Of a stretch of 64,000 bases of DNA, positions 1 to 10,996 are shown one piece after another (the first letter of the stretch is position 1; each line of letters begins with the position of its first letter). The notes beneath the pieces were generated by a model. It did no database searches, was not told the DNA's origin, and worked only from the letters and a program-made list of their open reading frames with translations. Origin of the DNA: Stomoxys calcitrans (taxonomy: Eukaryota; Arthropoda; Insecta; Diptera; Muscidae); the NCBI RefSeq assembly GCF_963082655.1, contig NC_081552.1:1240001-1304000 (forward strand), written 5' to 3'. A program made the translations under genes and the position numbers.

Positions 1-1003
1 ATTCAAGTGTTCTAAACACGCCACAACAGCACCCACTATCATCGAAAATATTTTTGTAGTCAAATGCCTTGGCTGGTGCTTGAGAAAATTTAAATAGAAA
101 GTGTCATACAATTTTATTTGTAACAAAACGCAAGCGAGTGGACAGCAAACTTTGACTTAAGGGTGCCAAGCATCTTTGCCACACCATTTAAAGCTAAGTT
201 TTGTTTCAAAAGTTTTAAATATTTTAAGCCGGTTGACCAACAAGGGTTAATACATGATTCTTGTTGAATTGTTTTTAAATATTTTACTTACACTAGCTTC
301 TCATTGTTTTTTTGTTTGTTTGCTTAGTTATCTTAGCAAGTGTCTAAGATCGTAACTCGCTAAAAATTGATTGCTTTTGCCGTTTACTTTGATATTCAGG
401 TCTGATAAGAGATGTGATATACAAAATAATTAAAAATTTAGGCATTAGTCACGGGCGACTGACTAACTGACTACTGTTAATTCTACTGGTTAATGTTCAC
501 AATTCATGTGGCAAAATGAGCTGACGAGGATCGCCACCTCCACAAGCAAATGTGACTAAAACAACAAGAACAACATATGATACCCCACACACCCACCCAG
601 AAGCAAATGTAGTCTTTGAGTCAGACATACGCAAACTCCGATTTCGTCAGTGGTCAAACAGAATGAAGGCGAATAATGCGTAAAAGATTAGGGAGTTTGT
701 TTCTTCCCAATTGCCAAAAAAGATGTAATGGGCAGCCCCATATAGTTTGCTTACCAAGCGATAAGTATGTTATCATCATGCATGAATCTACCCATCCCAA
801 AATAAATATGTACCCTGCACTGTTTGCCTGGGCTTGTGATACAAAGCAAATCAAATTAAGATGGTAAACAGTGGCTTTGCATTGTATTCTTGTCTTGTGT
901 AATGGTATTGTCAGCGGCCGAGACTGCATTTTGTTTCCCAATTAAAACGAATGCGGCAACACTGCTTTACCACCCTGTTGGTCATGATTTCCTCCCCACT
1001 TAC
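1..1003 (-). other. First intron (partial) of the mucolipin gene
   Basis: This stretch lies downstream of the splice donor of the mucolipin exon on the minus strand. I looked on the minus strand for the conserved continuation of TRPML proteins (first membrane segment) and did not find it, so the next exon must lie outside the window. No repeat or other gene is recognised here; the open frames in it have no domain signature. Confidence 0.6.
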
Positions 1004-1375
1004 CTGTACCACGAATTTATACGGGAACTTTCTTCTAGCTTGCCACTTCTCTATAGGATTCATGAAGAAAAACTGCAATTTTCTTCTCATGCGGTCCTCG
1101 ACATACATATCCGCGGGAGTCACTCCTTCGATGTGAGTTGAAGAGGCTGGCACTTCCACGTAACCATTTCCACTGGGATCGACATTGTTGGAGAGAGGAG
1201 TATTCATAGCCTCTTTGTAGGAGAAGCGTGAGCCAGCCGTGTTACTGTGAGGGCTGGCGTACTCATCATCACTTTCACATCGGGAATCCTCCGCCTCACC
1301 CGTCTGCTCAATCTGCTGGGGCTGCTGTTTACTACGACCTTCATTGGTATTGGCGGAAATGTTGTTGCTGGACAT
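1004..1375 (-). CDS. Trpml: Mucolipin (TRPML) channel, N-terminal coding exon
   Basis: This is the first recognisable coding exon of a mucolipin-type TRP channel, a cation channel of late endosomes and lysosomes. The exon encodes 124 residues from the ATG at 1375. The first ~90 residues are polar and Ser/Asn/Gln-rich. The last ~30 contain the conserved cytosolic segment just before the first membrane helix, with EDRMRRKLQFFF, NPIEKWQ and FPYKFVVQ. The reading frame stops matching the family exactly at a consensus donor CAG|GTAAGT (exon end 1004, phase 0), which marks an intron. In frame, a stop codon lies at 1423-1421 and the first ATG downstream of it is at 1375, so I chose that start; an upstream exon joined near 1420 cannot be excluded. 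Membrane segments and pore are not in the window. Family identity is from remembered protein motifs, not a search. Confidence 0.85.
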
Positions 1376-1631
1376 AACGTCTTTGTTTGTTTTTCCTCCA
1401 GAGGAGCTTTTAGTGTCCAACTATGTGGAGATTCAATACAGCTTTGATATATACGTTCGCAATTGAAATGAAATGTTTGTTTTGGCAAAAATTGCAGCTT
1501 TCTACGTGCATAAAACTTTAAAAACAAAGACAAAGAGACGATGACGATTTACACTGAATGAATGAGAAGAACAGATATCGACTGGTTTAGAAATAATCGA
1601 TTATTTAAATATTATCGATAATTCTCATTTG
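1376..1631 (-). other. 5' flank / probable 5' UTR of the mucolipin gene
   Basis: This region lies upstream of the mucolipin start. It is unique-looking until about 1560, then becomes AT-rich with ATCGAT-type motifs (ATCGATTATTT, TTATCGATAATT). No clear TATA box or initiator can be assigned. Confidence 0.3.
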
Positions 1632-1639
1632 TGTAACTG

Positions 1640-1757
1640 ATAATTATCGAATCGATAAAAAGATATACAGTTGAACCTCGATTATCCGGCTTGCTTAGGA
1701 CGGAAAATCGAAAACACGATTCATAGAGGCTTTTTTCTAAAATGTCATTAATTATTT
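1640..1757. repeat. Direct repeat copy 1 with pogo/Tigger-like end
   Basis: The sequence around CAGTTGAACCTCGATTAT at 1668, preceded by TA, matches 4193-4331 over more than 100 bp, from AATCGATAAAAAGA through to ATGTCATTAATTA. The CAGTTGAACCTCG start after TA resembles terminal repeats of pogo/Tigger DNA transposons. Both copies share flanks on either side of the CAG, which fits duplication better than two independent insertions. Confidence 0.5.
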
Positions 1758-2514
<757 letters not shown>

Positions 2515-2641
2515 TTTAATTTTTTTTTGTGTAATGCTAAAAACAAAATTAACTAAGTTACGTCTCCAAAATATGTGCATAGCTAAGACAATTGAAAAAA
2601 CAATGAAAAGAAAAAATTACAAAATATTAAAACTGCAAATA

Positions 2642-3248
2642 AAGGGTGATTTTTTTGAGGTTAGGATTTTCATGCATTAGTATTTGACAGATCACGTGGG
2701 ATTTCAGACATGGTGTCAAAGAGAAAGATGCTCAGTATGCTTTGACATTTCATCATGAATAGACTTACTAACGAGCAACGCTTGCAAATCATTGAATTTT
2801 ATTACCAAAATCAGTGTTCGGTTCGAAATGTGTTCAAATTTTGACAAATTTTGTTCAGCGATGAGGCTCATTTCTGGTTGAATGGCTACGTAAATAAGCA
2901 AAATTGCCGCATTTGGAGTGAAGAGCAACCAGAAGCCGTTCAAGAACTGCCCATGCATCCCGAAAAATGCACTGTTTGGTGTGGTTTGTACGCTGGTGGA
3001 ATCATTGGACCGTATTTTTTCAAAGATGCTGTTGGACGCAACGTTACGGTGAATGAACACATTTCGAACCGAACACTGATTTTGGTAATAAAATTCAATG
3101 ATTTGCAAGCGTTGCTCGTTAGTAAGTCTATTCATGACGAAATGTCAAAGCATACTGAGCATCTTTCTCTTTGACACTATGTCTGAAATCCCACGTGATC
3201 TGTCAAATACTAATGCATGAAAATCCTAACCTCAAAAAAATCACCCTT
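2642..3248 (+). mobile_element. Mariner/IS630-type deletion derivative with 195-bp TIRs
   Basis: The element is 607 bp and flanked by TA at 2640-2641 and 3249-3250. It has inverted repeats of about 195 bp (2642-2836 and 3054-3248), beginning AAGGGTGATTTTTTTGAGG. Inside each repeat an ATG opens a frame starting MNRLTNEQRL, the N-terminus of a transposase. Between the repeats the plus strand carries FSDEAHFWLNGYVN and WCGLYAGGIIGPYFF, the region of the first catalytic Asp in mariner/IS630 transposases. The N-terminus joins this region after an internal deletion and stop (around 2837-2850), and the C-terminal domain is gone. It is therefore nonautonomous. Confidence 0.85.
2842..3053 (+). pseudogene. 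Mariner-type transposase fragment (first catalytic Asp region)
   Basis: The central part of the 607-bp element is open on the plus strand and carries SDEAHFW (Asp of the DDD/E triad) and PEKCTVWCGL. The helix-turn-helix region between the N-terminus in the left TIR and this segment is deleted, as are the second and third catalytic acidic residues. It cannot encode an active transposase. Confidence 0.75.
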
Positions 3249-3392
3249 TATGACGAAAATTAACATACAACTTTTTACGAAAAGTTACAAAGGACATATT
3301 GAAAATTTTAAGGGGAAGTGGCAAAGCATTAAAAATTCTAGCTACTCTTACATGAAATGATCGCTCTAAAGAAGACTTAAGCTTAGGTAATT

Positions 3393-3855
3393 TTAGAATA
3401 AAAGCATGACACGAGCCTTCAAAAAATCATGAAAACTGCAACCCAGAAAGTCAGTCACGTATGGCGTTACATGTCCGCGAATATGAAGCGAGTAAACAAA
3501 ACGAATAACCCTATTAAAAACAAGCTGCAGTTTTCTAATAATAACCCCAGGAACACCCGAATAAACTTCAATACAATATAGAAAAATTGGCATAATTAAC
3601 GCATGTGCAAGCTTTATTCTTACATTCAAGAACAGACAAAATTCCAAACTATACAATTTTCTCAACATGAAATTAACTTTGAATACAATAAAACAATAAA
3701 CATTTAACATGATCCATAAAGGCAAAATTAACATTACCAACACGAACTGAAGCATCAATTATCCCAATAACAAATCTCATCGCCTTTGTTTTGCCCGTAT
3801 TAATCGATAATTTATTTACGCACATCCAATCATAAGCAGAGTTCACATGGCACAT
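3393..3855 (-). pseudogene. Non-LTR retrotransposon RT C-terminal relic
   Basis: In one frame (about 3855-3720) the minus strand encodes WMCVNKLSINTGKTKAM, the segment after the RT active site in LINE polymerases. In another frame (about 3720-3393) it continues with IKLAHALIMPIFLYCIEVYSG and HVTPYVTDFLGCSFHDFLKA, typical of the thumb and downstream region. The frame change shows it is dead. The active-site part is absent. It resembles the LINE relic at 11,975-13,190 in its C-terminal organisation but is a different copy. Clade not assigned. Confidence 0.75.
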
Positions 3856-4192
3856 CATGATCGTACTCATCGTGTGTCCGTGTTGATTACAGCGTTTGCC
3901 TAAAACGGTACATCGGTTTTTTATTTTCTTTGATTTTATTAAATTTTTCATACTTTACTTTTCTTCACTTTATTTGTCACAGAACGTGTTTTTCAATATC
4001 TGTCAATTAATGAATAAACATTTCTTTGTAAACGGTAATCGATAGACGTCATTCATCGAAAAAAATCAAATGATTTTGATTTTTCAGCCAACACTGATGG
4101 GTTGGTGGACATGTGACGAATACACCTTTGTTTTCACCAATACTGTTACAATGACCATACATCAGATGTGCCATGTAAACTCAGCATAATTG
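3856..4192. other. Noncoding, no feature recognised
   Basis: AT-rich DNA between the LINE relic and the second direct repeat. I see no domain, repeat or RNA signature. Confidence 0.5.
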
Positions 4193-4331
4193 ATGATTAC
4201 CGAATCGATAAAAAGACATACAGTTGAACCTCGATTATACGACTCGTTTGGGACTGAGCTTAGCACGGAATATCGAAAACACAGTTAATATAGTTTTTCT
4301 TTTTGGTAAAATGAAATGTCATTAATTACGT
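4193..4331. repeat. Direct repeat copy 2 with pogo/Tigger-like end
   Basis: Second copy of the 1640-1757 repeat, same orientation. CAGTTGAACCTCGATTAT starts at 4221 after TA, followed by CACGGAATATCGAAAACAC and ending at ATGTCATTAATTAC. It carries small insertions relative to copy 1. Confidence 0.5.
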
Positions 4332-4415
4332 TTGTCTATTGATTGCTTTCAATACCATACAGAGTTTCTATGATTTTATATGCAAACATTGCTATATAGA
4401 AAGAGTTTTAAAGTA

Positions 4416-5385
4416 CATATACACATAGTCCATAATGTCTGCGTTCATGTGACAATTTCTTTCTTAATAATTAAAAAACAACATAAAAAAATTAATAAAG
4501 TTAAGTTTTGTTGTATATGTTGTTTTTTTATATTTCTTAAATTAGAAAACAAAAACAAAAATACAAGTTTGCTTTTGCTTTTTTGTTCTAACGGTACTTT
4601 TGTCTCATAAGAAGAAATTATGACAATCAAAAAGTCTGCGTTCACTTTGTTTACTTCGAAAGTACCGTTACTTTTTATGATGCTTGTTCTTATTTTTGGT
4701 CAGTTTCAGTTCATTATCATAACAAAAAATTAATAAATTTGGAAACATGGAAACTAAAAGAAAGGAAACATGCATATCTGAAAGAAAAATAATAATTAAA
4801 TTGTGGAAAGAAGGACAAAGCTTTTAATACTTTCATCAATAAGCCTCCTGAATTCTGGAAACAAATTATTTTCTCCGACGAGAGCAAATTCTGTATTTTT
4901 GGCATTAAAGGTCGGCAAATAGTGTGTCGCACGTCCGGGACTGAGCTGGAAAAACAAAATTTAGTTGGAACGGTGAAGTACGGTGGTGGTGGAGTTATGG
5001 TGTGGGGGTGTATGGCTGCTAGTGAAGTGGGTCAATTAGAATTTATTGAGTCCAAAATGGATAAAAGGGGTTATCTCAATATTTTGAAAAGAAAATTGAA
5101 ACCAAGTGCTACTAAACTAGGGTTAGCAACGACATTTTGGTTCCAACAAGATAACGATCCAAAGCATACATCGGAGGTTGTTTTTAATTTTTATCATATT
5201 TAAATCGCTCTAGAGTGAAAGTGCTTAACCAAATATAGTATTTTGTTTTTGTTTTTTAATGTTAGGAATATGAAGAAAAAATATATGTAAAAAAGTTGAT
5301 TTGATTTATAATTTTATTTTGTGTTCTATAACCAATCATAAAAGTTTATCAGGCGAACGCAGACTTTATGGGCTATGTGTATATG
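4416..5385 (+). mobile_element. Tc1-like DNA transposon relic
   Basis: The ends carry inverted CATATACACATAG(T/C)CCATAA and GTCTGCGTTC. The left end is preceded by TA at 4414-4415; the right TA is mutated. GTCTGCGTTCA recurs at 4636 inside the left end, which recalls the inverted repeat/direct repeat layout of many Tc1 elements. The coding remnant is a plus-strand transposase. Confidence 0.75.
4747..5202 (+). pseudogene. Tc1 transposase, N-terminus plus catalytic region, broken
   Basis: A start at 4747 gives METKRKETCISERK and IIIKLWKEGQSF, a Tc1-type N-terminal helix region, ending at a stop after about 26 codons. In another frame from about 4823 follows NKPPEFWKQIIFSDESKF with the first catalytic Asp. 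Then come GRQIVCR, GTVKYGGGGVMVWGCM and the second Asp in FQQDNDPKHT near 5150-5165, and a stop near 5202. The DNA-binding middle is deleted and the third acidic residue is absent, so it is inactive. Family assignment rests on the VMVWGCM and QDNDPKH motifs, which are diagnostic for Tc1. Confidence 0.85.
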
Positions 5386-5437
5386 AGGGTTGCCTTATGT
5401 TTTTCTGGATTAGAGAAAAGAAACACAAATATTAATC

Positions 5438-5945
5438 ATCGAAAATAGCTTTATTTTTTTTTTCAAAATATTCCCCACTAAGATCTATAAACGTTTGAAA
5501 CAATTGTCGAAGCACTTTGCCACTCTGATTGGGGTATTTCCAAAATTCTGAACGCATTAACCGTTTCTTCAGGTGTCGACAAACGTCGACCTCTCATTTT
5601 TTTACGTACGGGAATAAAAAAAAGTCATTCGTTGCCAAATCAGGACTAAAGGCGGATGAGTCATCAAATCGGATGTTTAAAGTGCTCAAAACTGCAGTTT
5701 TTCGTATATTTGGAGCATTTCTTTCGACCAATCGATACGGCTCTTGTTTTGAGCTATTGACAAGTTGTGGGATCCAAAATTTTGTGATGGTCAAAACGAC
5801 CTTCACGGTATTCGTCATGGAGTGAACAACGACCTAGGTTGAATTCACCATACCATCGATAAACACTGGTCCTAGAGGGAGCTTCATCGCCAAAAATTGA
5901 ATTAAGCTTTTCAATGCACTGTTTTGAGTTAATCCACGTCGAAAG
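5438..5945 (-). pseudogene. Mariner transposase relic with internal deletion
   Basis: On the minus strand, the N-terminal mariner HTH region CIEKLNSIFGDEAP, SRTSVYRWYGEFN is near 5930-5840. Shortly after it the frame jumps to the C-terminal region FSPDLATNDFFLFPYVKK (5640-5595), which has the last Asp of the D,D34D triad, and then remnants of EIPQSEWQ and GEYFEK near 5540-5460. The middle third, with the first two catalytic Asp residues, is missing, and there are frameshifts. I could not define terminal repeats. Confidence 0.8.
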
Positions 5946-6019
5946 TTGTAAATAGTTATCACACGAAAATGTTTACGCTTTAATTCCATTTTTTGGGCGA
6001 GATGAATTCCAACACAAGG

Positions 6020-6560
6020 GTTGTCCAATCCCGAAATATAAAAGGCAACACATATATATGTTGGTCTGATTTTGGGAAATATTGCAATAAAGTGCTCATT
6101 TGTTAACCAAATCTCTAGGAATTCGGCAGGAAGGATTTTCTTATGACTCTCGATATTACTGATGAATTTCAAAGAAATCGGTTCAGATTCATATATATCT
6201 GTCATAAATGTATATTGCCCGATTTTCACTTCAAAAACCACTGCAAGCGCATTTATTGACCAATCTTGTCATCAACAACAGCGCTTTCCTCAACAACTTC
6301 CTCAATATCTGAGAAGATTGCTCAAAATCGGTTCATATTTAGATATAGCTCTCTTATGTACGGGTTGTTTAATAACCCATTGTGATACCACAGGAACAGA
6401 AGAAGGAAGATGTCTTCTAATTCCTACCAGGTATTTTGCGCTTTCTGTAAATGGAACAATTTCTCCATCCGAGGAGACAGGTTCCACTCTAGGCAAATTG
6501 TATCAAGTAAAAACGTGTTAAGTTCGGCTGTGCCAAACTTTGGATATCCACCACCATAGA
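6020..6560. repeat. DINE-like (Helentron-related) repeat fragment
   Basis: It carries the characteristic AAATCGGTTCA...GATATAGCT phrases and a subterminal GTTAAGTTCGGCTGTGCCAAA followed by CTTTGGATATCCACCACCATAG. The same phrases end the copies near 27.5, 32.1, 49.3, 50.5 and 56.4 kb. About 6365-6430 (GTGATACCACAGGAACAG, AAGGAAGATG) instead matches 17,787-17,825, the 3' part of a LINE relic, so a small LINE piece is embedded. Confidence 0.6.
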
Positions 6561-6589
6561 TATATTAATCATCCTATTTTATTATAACT

Positions 6590-6775
6590 CCACTACCATC
6601 ATGATCGAGATCATATTTTATTCAGGTCCCTAGAACTCATATGCAACAGTTTCAGCAAAATCATCCTTTATCGGCAGATCGGTCTATACAGCGGCCCAAT
6701 CTTAATATTAGTGCGATCAGGTCGGTCAATATGGCAGCTATATCTAAATATAGTCCATAATATAGAAATTCCTTT
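6590..6775. repeat. DINE-like repeat fragment
   Basis: Contains GGCAGATCGGTCTATACAGC and GGTCAATATGGCAGCTATAT, the unit found in the larger DINE-like arrays. Ends are lost. Confidence 0.5.
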
Positions 6776-7019
6776 GTAGGTTAGGTTGAAAAAGGGGTTG
6801 TGGATATTAATACGCCCCATGCCACTGTGGATATGCACCTAAACCAGTAATTGGCTTGTTGTGCGCTCTTAATCTTAAAATGTAACTTCGACAAAGGAAA
6901 TCTAAGTCGGGAACTCCGCTCTGCTTACAAAATCCTTAATTAATCTTTAAATTCGTACCAACGCCCCTAAGTTAGTTCATGTCTGGTATTGTGTCCCCAC
7001 AACTTTATTGTAACGGGTG
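6776..7019. repeat. Possible dispersed repeat, unclassified
   Basis: Starts with a GTAGGTTAGGTT tract and then unique-looking sequence (GCCCCATGCCACTGTGGATA). It looks like the type of dispersed repeat common in muscid genomes, but there is no second copy in this window to prove it. Confidence 0.25.
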
Positions 7020-7023
7020 TTAT

Positions 7024-7995
7024 ATTTTCATTATACCCTACACCACTATTGTGGTACAGGGTATTTCAACTTAATGAATTTATTTGTAACACCCAGAAGG
7101 AAGAGAGCTAGACATGTTTACCGAACGAACAGCATTATTTCCTGAGTCGATTTAGCGACCGTCCGTCCGTCTGTTTTTTTTATCCCTATTAATTTGTATA
7201 CAAAGTATAGACCACAATTTTCATCCTATCGTCTTCAAGTTTGGAACGGGAATCTCTTTGGCCTAGAGACAGAGCCTTTAGAAATTGGAAAAAATCGGTT
7301 CACATCTGGAAGATGGGCTATATCGGACTATATCTTGATATAGCCCCCATATAGACCGATCCTCCGATATGGGGTCTTAGGCCCATAAAAGCCACATTTA
7401 TTATCAGATATTGCTGAAATTTGGGACAGTGAGTTGTCTTAGGCCCTTCAATATCCTCCGTCAATTTGGTCCAGATCGGTCCAGATTTGAAGATAGCTGC
7501 CATATTGACTGATCCGCCGATTTAGGGTCTTAGGCCCATAAAAGCCAAATTTATTATCCGATTTTGCTGAAATTTGGGACAGCGAGTTAAGCACAGAACG
7601 GTCCAGATTTGGATATAGCCGCCATATAGGCCGATCTTTCAGTTTTAGGTTTTGGGGCCATAAAAAGCGCATTTATAATCCGATGTCGCCTCAATTTAGG
7701 ACAGTGAGTTGTGTTAGGCCCTTCGACATCCTTCTTCAATTTCACTCAGATCGGTCCAGATTTGGATATAGCTGCCATATAGACCGATTTAAATTTTTGG
7801 GCCCATAGAAGGCGCATTTATTGTCCGATGTTGCAGAAATTTGGGACAGAGAGTTAGGTTAAGCCCCTTCACATATTTCTGCAATTAGGTCTAGATTGAT
7901 CAAGATTTGCATATAGCTGCCATATAGACGAATACCTTGATTTAAAGTCTTGGCCCCAAAAAAGATGCATTTATAATCCGATTTAACTGAAAGTA
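7024..7995. repeat. DINE-like element with ~150-bp tandem array
   Basis: Begins near a TATACCCTACACCACTATTG palindromic end (7024), with CCGTCCGTCCGTCTG at 7160 and an internal array from 7350. The array unit (AGACCGATC...GGCCCATAAAAGCC...GGACAGTGAGTTG...AGATAGCTGCCATAT) recurs at about 7351, 7507, 7627, 7781 and 7926. Open frames across it are repeats, not genes. Confidence 0.75.
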
Positions 7996-8004
7996 GAAAT
8001 GGGA

Positions 8005-8175
8005 AATAAAAAGAGATTTGCACGTTATTGCAGTTGTAAACTTTTTCTTTCTTTGCCCACTAATTTTAAGTCGGAAGATGAAATAAAAAAATAATTGATG
8101 TCAAAAGGACCTAGCGACAACCGTAAGTGTAATATAAAACTTGCTCTCAAAGATAAAAGTCTGCCGAGTAATATT
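8005..8175 (+). repeat. Dispersed repeat (copy 1 of 2)
   Basis: TTATTGCAGTTGTAAACTTT, GAAGATGAAATAAA, GACCTAGCGACAACCGTA and AAAGTCTGCCGA also occur in the same order at 24,058-24,200. The family is unidentified. Confidence 0.6.
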
Positions 8176-8526
8176 GCGTTCCACTAAGGAACAGGGGCGG
8201 GGAAAAGGAGGGGAAAACCACCGCGGATAAACTGCCGTCGGAACTTAGGTGTAAAGAGCTTAAGATAAAATTTAATAAAATCGAATTGGACCAAGAAAGT
8301 CTGAATACAAGTAAAAATGTTGTTAGGTTCCCCCGGTTTAAATAGGTCATGCACCCACCATAGAACATTTGCATACGTTTTTCGGTTTTATTAACAAAAT
8401 ACGAGCATTTCAGAATTGGTATATGAATATACATAGGATTCAAAATATGTAGTTCATATTTTAATATTCTTAGACCTATGTATATGTATAAAGAGTTGTC
8501 GCTAAGTAGAACTATGTTCGGATACT
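8176..8526. other. Noncoding, no feature recognised
   Basis: Mixed sequence between repeats; no coding signature, no second copy seen here. Confidence 0.4.
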
Positions 8527-8595
8527 AAAAGGAGGTCCCTTATCATTTAGCTTAAAGTAGAATAGCGCGGCACTCAATGATATGCAAGAAGTCTT
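8527..8595 (+). repeat. SINE-1 3' fragment
   Basis: AAAGGAGGTCCCTTATCATT and the following sequence match the 3' part of the full SINE at 63,055-63,325 (AAAAAGGAGGCCCCTTACC). Confidence 0.5.
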
Positions 8596-8884
8596 CTGCC
8601 TTTTTTCAAAAATACTTGTTGCTACAATCCGTAAGTCGCTTTTCAGCTGCACTATGTCCAGCAGCCGCCCCAACCACAAAAAAAGGGCCGCCGCCCTAAA
8701 ATGTCGATTATATCTTCAAGTTCTAGCCCCATAAATGTAGAATTTTAGATAAAGCGGCGTATCATGCAGACCACCACAGCATTTATGACGACGAAGGAGA
8801 AGCAAACCTCTATAAAGTATTTTGCCCAAGAACGATCCGATAGATTCAGCCAACTTAACTCCTTTTGGCAAGGGAAAACGCCAA

Positions 8885-9245
8885 CATGCACGGGATAGCT
8901 GTGAGCACCGCATAGGCCGGAACATTGAGCTCCGATTTGTGTGGTGTTCATTGCTTTCGCGAGAAGATTAGCTGCGAGCTACCGGGTGCGTCCACAGTTT
9001 GCGGATAGTGGAATGCTCCATACGGAGTAGCTGCAACGGCAATCGCGGACGATCATTGGTATCGAGCAGAGAGTCTCAGTGAGAGGTCGGGCGGCACCGG
9101 CTCTTGCACAAATATTGAGTGCCTATGATGCTCGTGCCTTTAAATAACCAATGGCCAACCTGTTTCCGCGTCGATCGGTCCTTTGGACCGCAAGGAGTTT
9201 GCTCACCTACAGGAGCTTGATTTGGTTCGCCACATCCACATGAAA
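8885..9245 (-). repeat. Unclassified dispersed repeat (inverted copy at 43.2 kb)
   Basis: CACGGGATAGCTGTGAGCACC, GTGTGGTGTTCATTG, GCTACCGGGTGCGTCCACAG, GGATAGTGGAATGCTCC and CAATGGCCAACCTGTTTCC all recur as reverse complement, in reverse order, at 43,195-43,540. There is no coding signature. The short open frames across it are on the reverse-complemented sequence and have no domain. Confidence 0.65.
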
Positions 9246-9783
9246 ATGTGGCTTGAACAAAAACAACACGACACAATTAATCTATTTATCTGCTCACCAG
9301 ACCACTCTGGAAGCATCTAATTGTTGGATGAAGACGGAAAGTTGTTATCACAACACAGAAATATGGTGACCAGCTGTAGGCCATAATTGTGTACTATTAA
9401 AAACAAAAATTAAAACAAAAACATTACAAAAGCAACACTAAACATGTTTGTAAATTTTTTTAGTGACCTTTATAAATTCGTTTTGCTCATTTTTCCAAAA
9501 AATAATAGTTAAACGTTTAGCCAAAATAAAACAGCTGAGGCAAAACAACTGTTTTCGAAAATTCGAAAATTCCCTCTCCCATATTTTTCCTCTCCCCATT
9601 CAATCAGAATAGGAGGATTTTATTCCCAGGAAGTTTTCAGAATTGGGCTGGTTATATTAAAATGTTTGCGAAAAGCGCGCCATATAGAACGCACCCTCAA
9701 TTTTGATCCAACATGGTTCACATATGCAAAACTCCTGGAATAAGGCCCCAAGGCCCCAATCCCCCTTCAAACCGGTCATGTTA
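9246..9783. other. Noncoding, no feature recognised
   Basis: AT-rich DNA with CAAAAACA-type runs near 9405-9440. No gene or repeat identified. Confidence 0.4.
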
Positions 9784-10001
9784 TTGGGTTGCCCAAAAAG
9801 TAATTGCGGATTTTTTAAAAGAAAGTAAATGTAAATGAAAGTAATCAAATATACTTTTTTTACACTTTTTTTCTAAAGCAAGCTAAAAGTAACAGCTGAT
9901 AACTGACAGAAGAAAGAATGCAATTACAGAGTCACAAGCTGTGAAAAAATTTGTCAACGGCGACTATATGAAAAATCCGCAATTACTTTTGGGCAACCCA
10001 A
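9784..10001. mobile_element. Mariner-type MITE, 218 bp, TA target duplication
   Basis: Terminal inverted repeats TTGGGTTGCCCAAAAAGTAA and the complementary end are flanked by TA on both sides (9782-9783, 10,002-10,003). It has no coding capacity. A sister copy in opposite orientation lies at 62,206-62,441. TIRs of this type belong to mariner elements in insects. Confidence 0.9.
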
Positions 10002-10009
10002 TAGATATG

Positions 10010-10615
10010 TATTTGATAGTAGGAAACGAACTTGTTTTGGGGGTCCTCTCATCCCATAAACTCCCCCTAAACTAATGGTTATTGGGGCTCAAATAAAACA
10101 AATTTGAGAGTAGAGCACGATGTTGATATTTTTTCAGGGCTAAGTGCTTGGGTGCCCGTCCCACCCTAGATACCCCTTAAAGTGGACATGTTTGTGGATT
10201 GTGGCAATAAGGGGCTCAAATCTCATATCTGTTTTATGGCCAAGTGTTTCAGGGACGCCTTACCTAAACTCCACTTAAACAACACATATATACCGACGAT
10301 AGGAATATCTAGCTCAAATGTGATTTTTCGGAATAGATAACGAATCTGATATATGACGGCACACTTTACCCCCAAATATACCCCCATACCGGACTTTTTT
10401 AACGACCATAGCAATACATGCCTTAAATCAAAGGTATTTGGGAGTAGAGCACCAATATGATACCCACATTGGGGCGAAATATCTGAAAGGCCGTATCAGT
10501 ACCCCCAAACAGGATTTTTCTGACTGGGCCAGTATAGGGCTCAGATAAAATAAGAAAGTGAGAGAAGGCGAAGAAGTGGATATGGTACATATTTGTCCAG
10601 CGAAGGCGGAAAGGG
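10010..10615. repeat. Helitron-type tandem repeat fragment
   Basis: Contains repeated phrases GGGGCTCAAAT, GAGAGTAGAGCACGA and GGGCTAAGTGCTTGG. The end (GGGAGTAGAGCACC...GGCGAAATATCTGAAAGG...AGATAAAATAAGA) matches 33,525-33,660, the end of a Helitron-like element. No CTAG terminus survives here. Confidence 0.55.
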
Positions 10616-10639
10616 CTAGCATTATGTTCTTGGGCTCAA

Positions 10640-10992
10640 ATAAAAGAGCGAAGAAATAATGTTTGGTAAAAAAAAATTGGAAAATCGTACCGGAAGTGGG
10701 AGAAATAGTACGTTTAGTACCGCAATTGGCACTATTTGGTACTTTCTTTATAGACAGAGCTAGAGTTCCGAAATTTGGCATCAAAGAAATAAATGATGGA
10801 TGACTTAATGATCTATTCAAAATCCGTACATTTTGTTGCCAAAATTGGTACCATTTTGTACTTTCTGTTCAGATGGAGCTTGAGGTCTGAAATTTGACAT
10901 GCAGGTACAACTAAGAAATACATGATGGATGGCTAAATAATCTATTAATCATTCGCACATTTTGGTACCAAAATATGTACCATTTGGTACTT
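10640..10992. repeat. GGTACC-rich tandem repeat, left part
   Basis: About 2.5 units of roughly 125-145 bp: GGCACTATTTGGTACTTTCT...CAGAGCTAGAG...GATGGATGACTTAATGATCTA, repeated near 10,840 and 10,930. The array resumes at 13,195, so Penelope and LINE DNA lies between the parts. Confidence 0.6.
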
Positions 10993-10996
10993 TCTT

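Noticed and set aside
7350..7990. Tandem 150-bp units as a CRISPR-like or satellite array
   Set aside because: They have no spacer/repeat pattern and belong to the internal array of the DINE-like elements.
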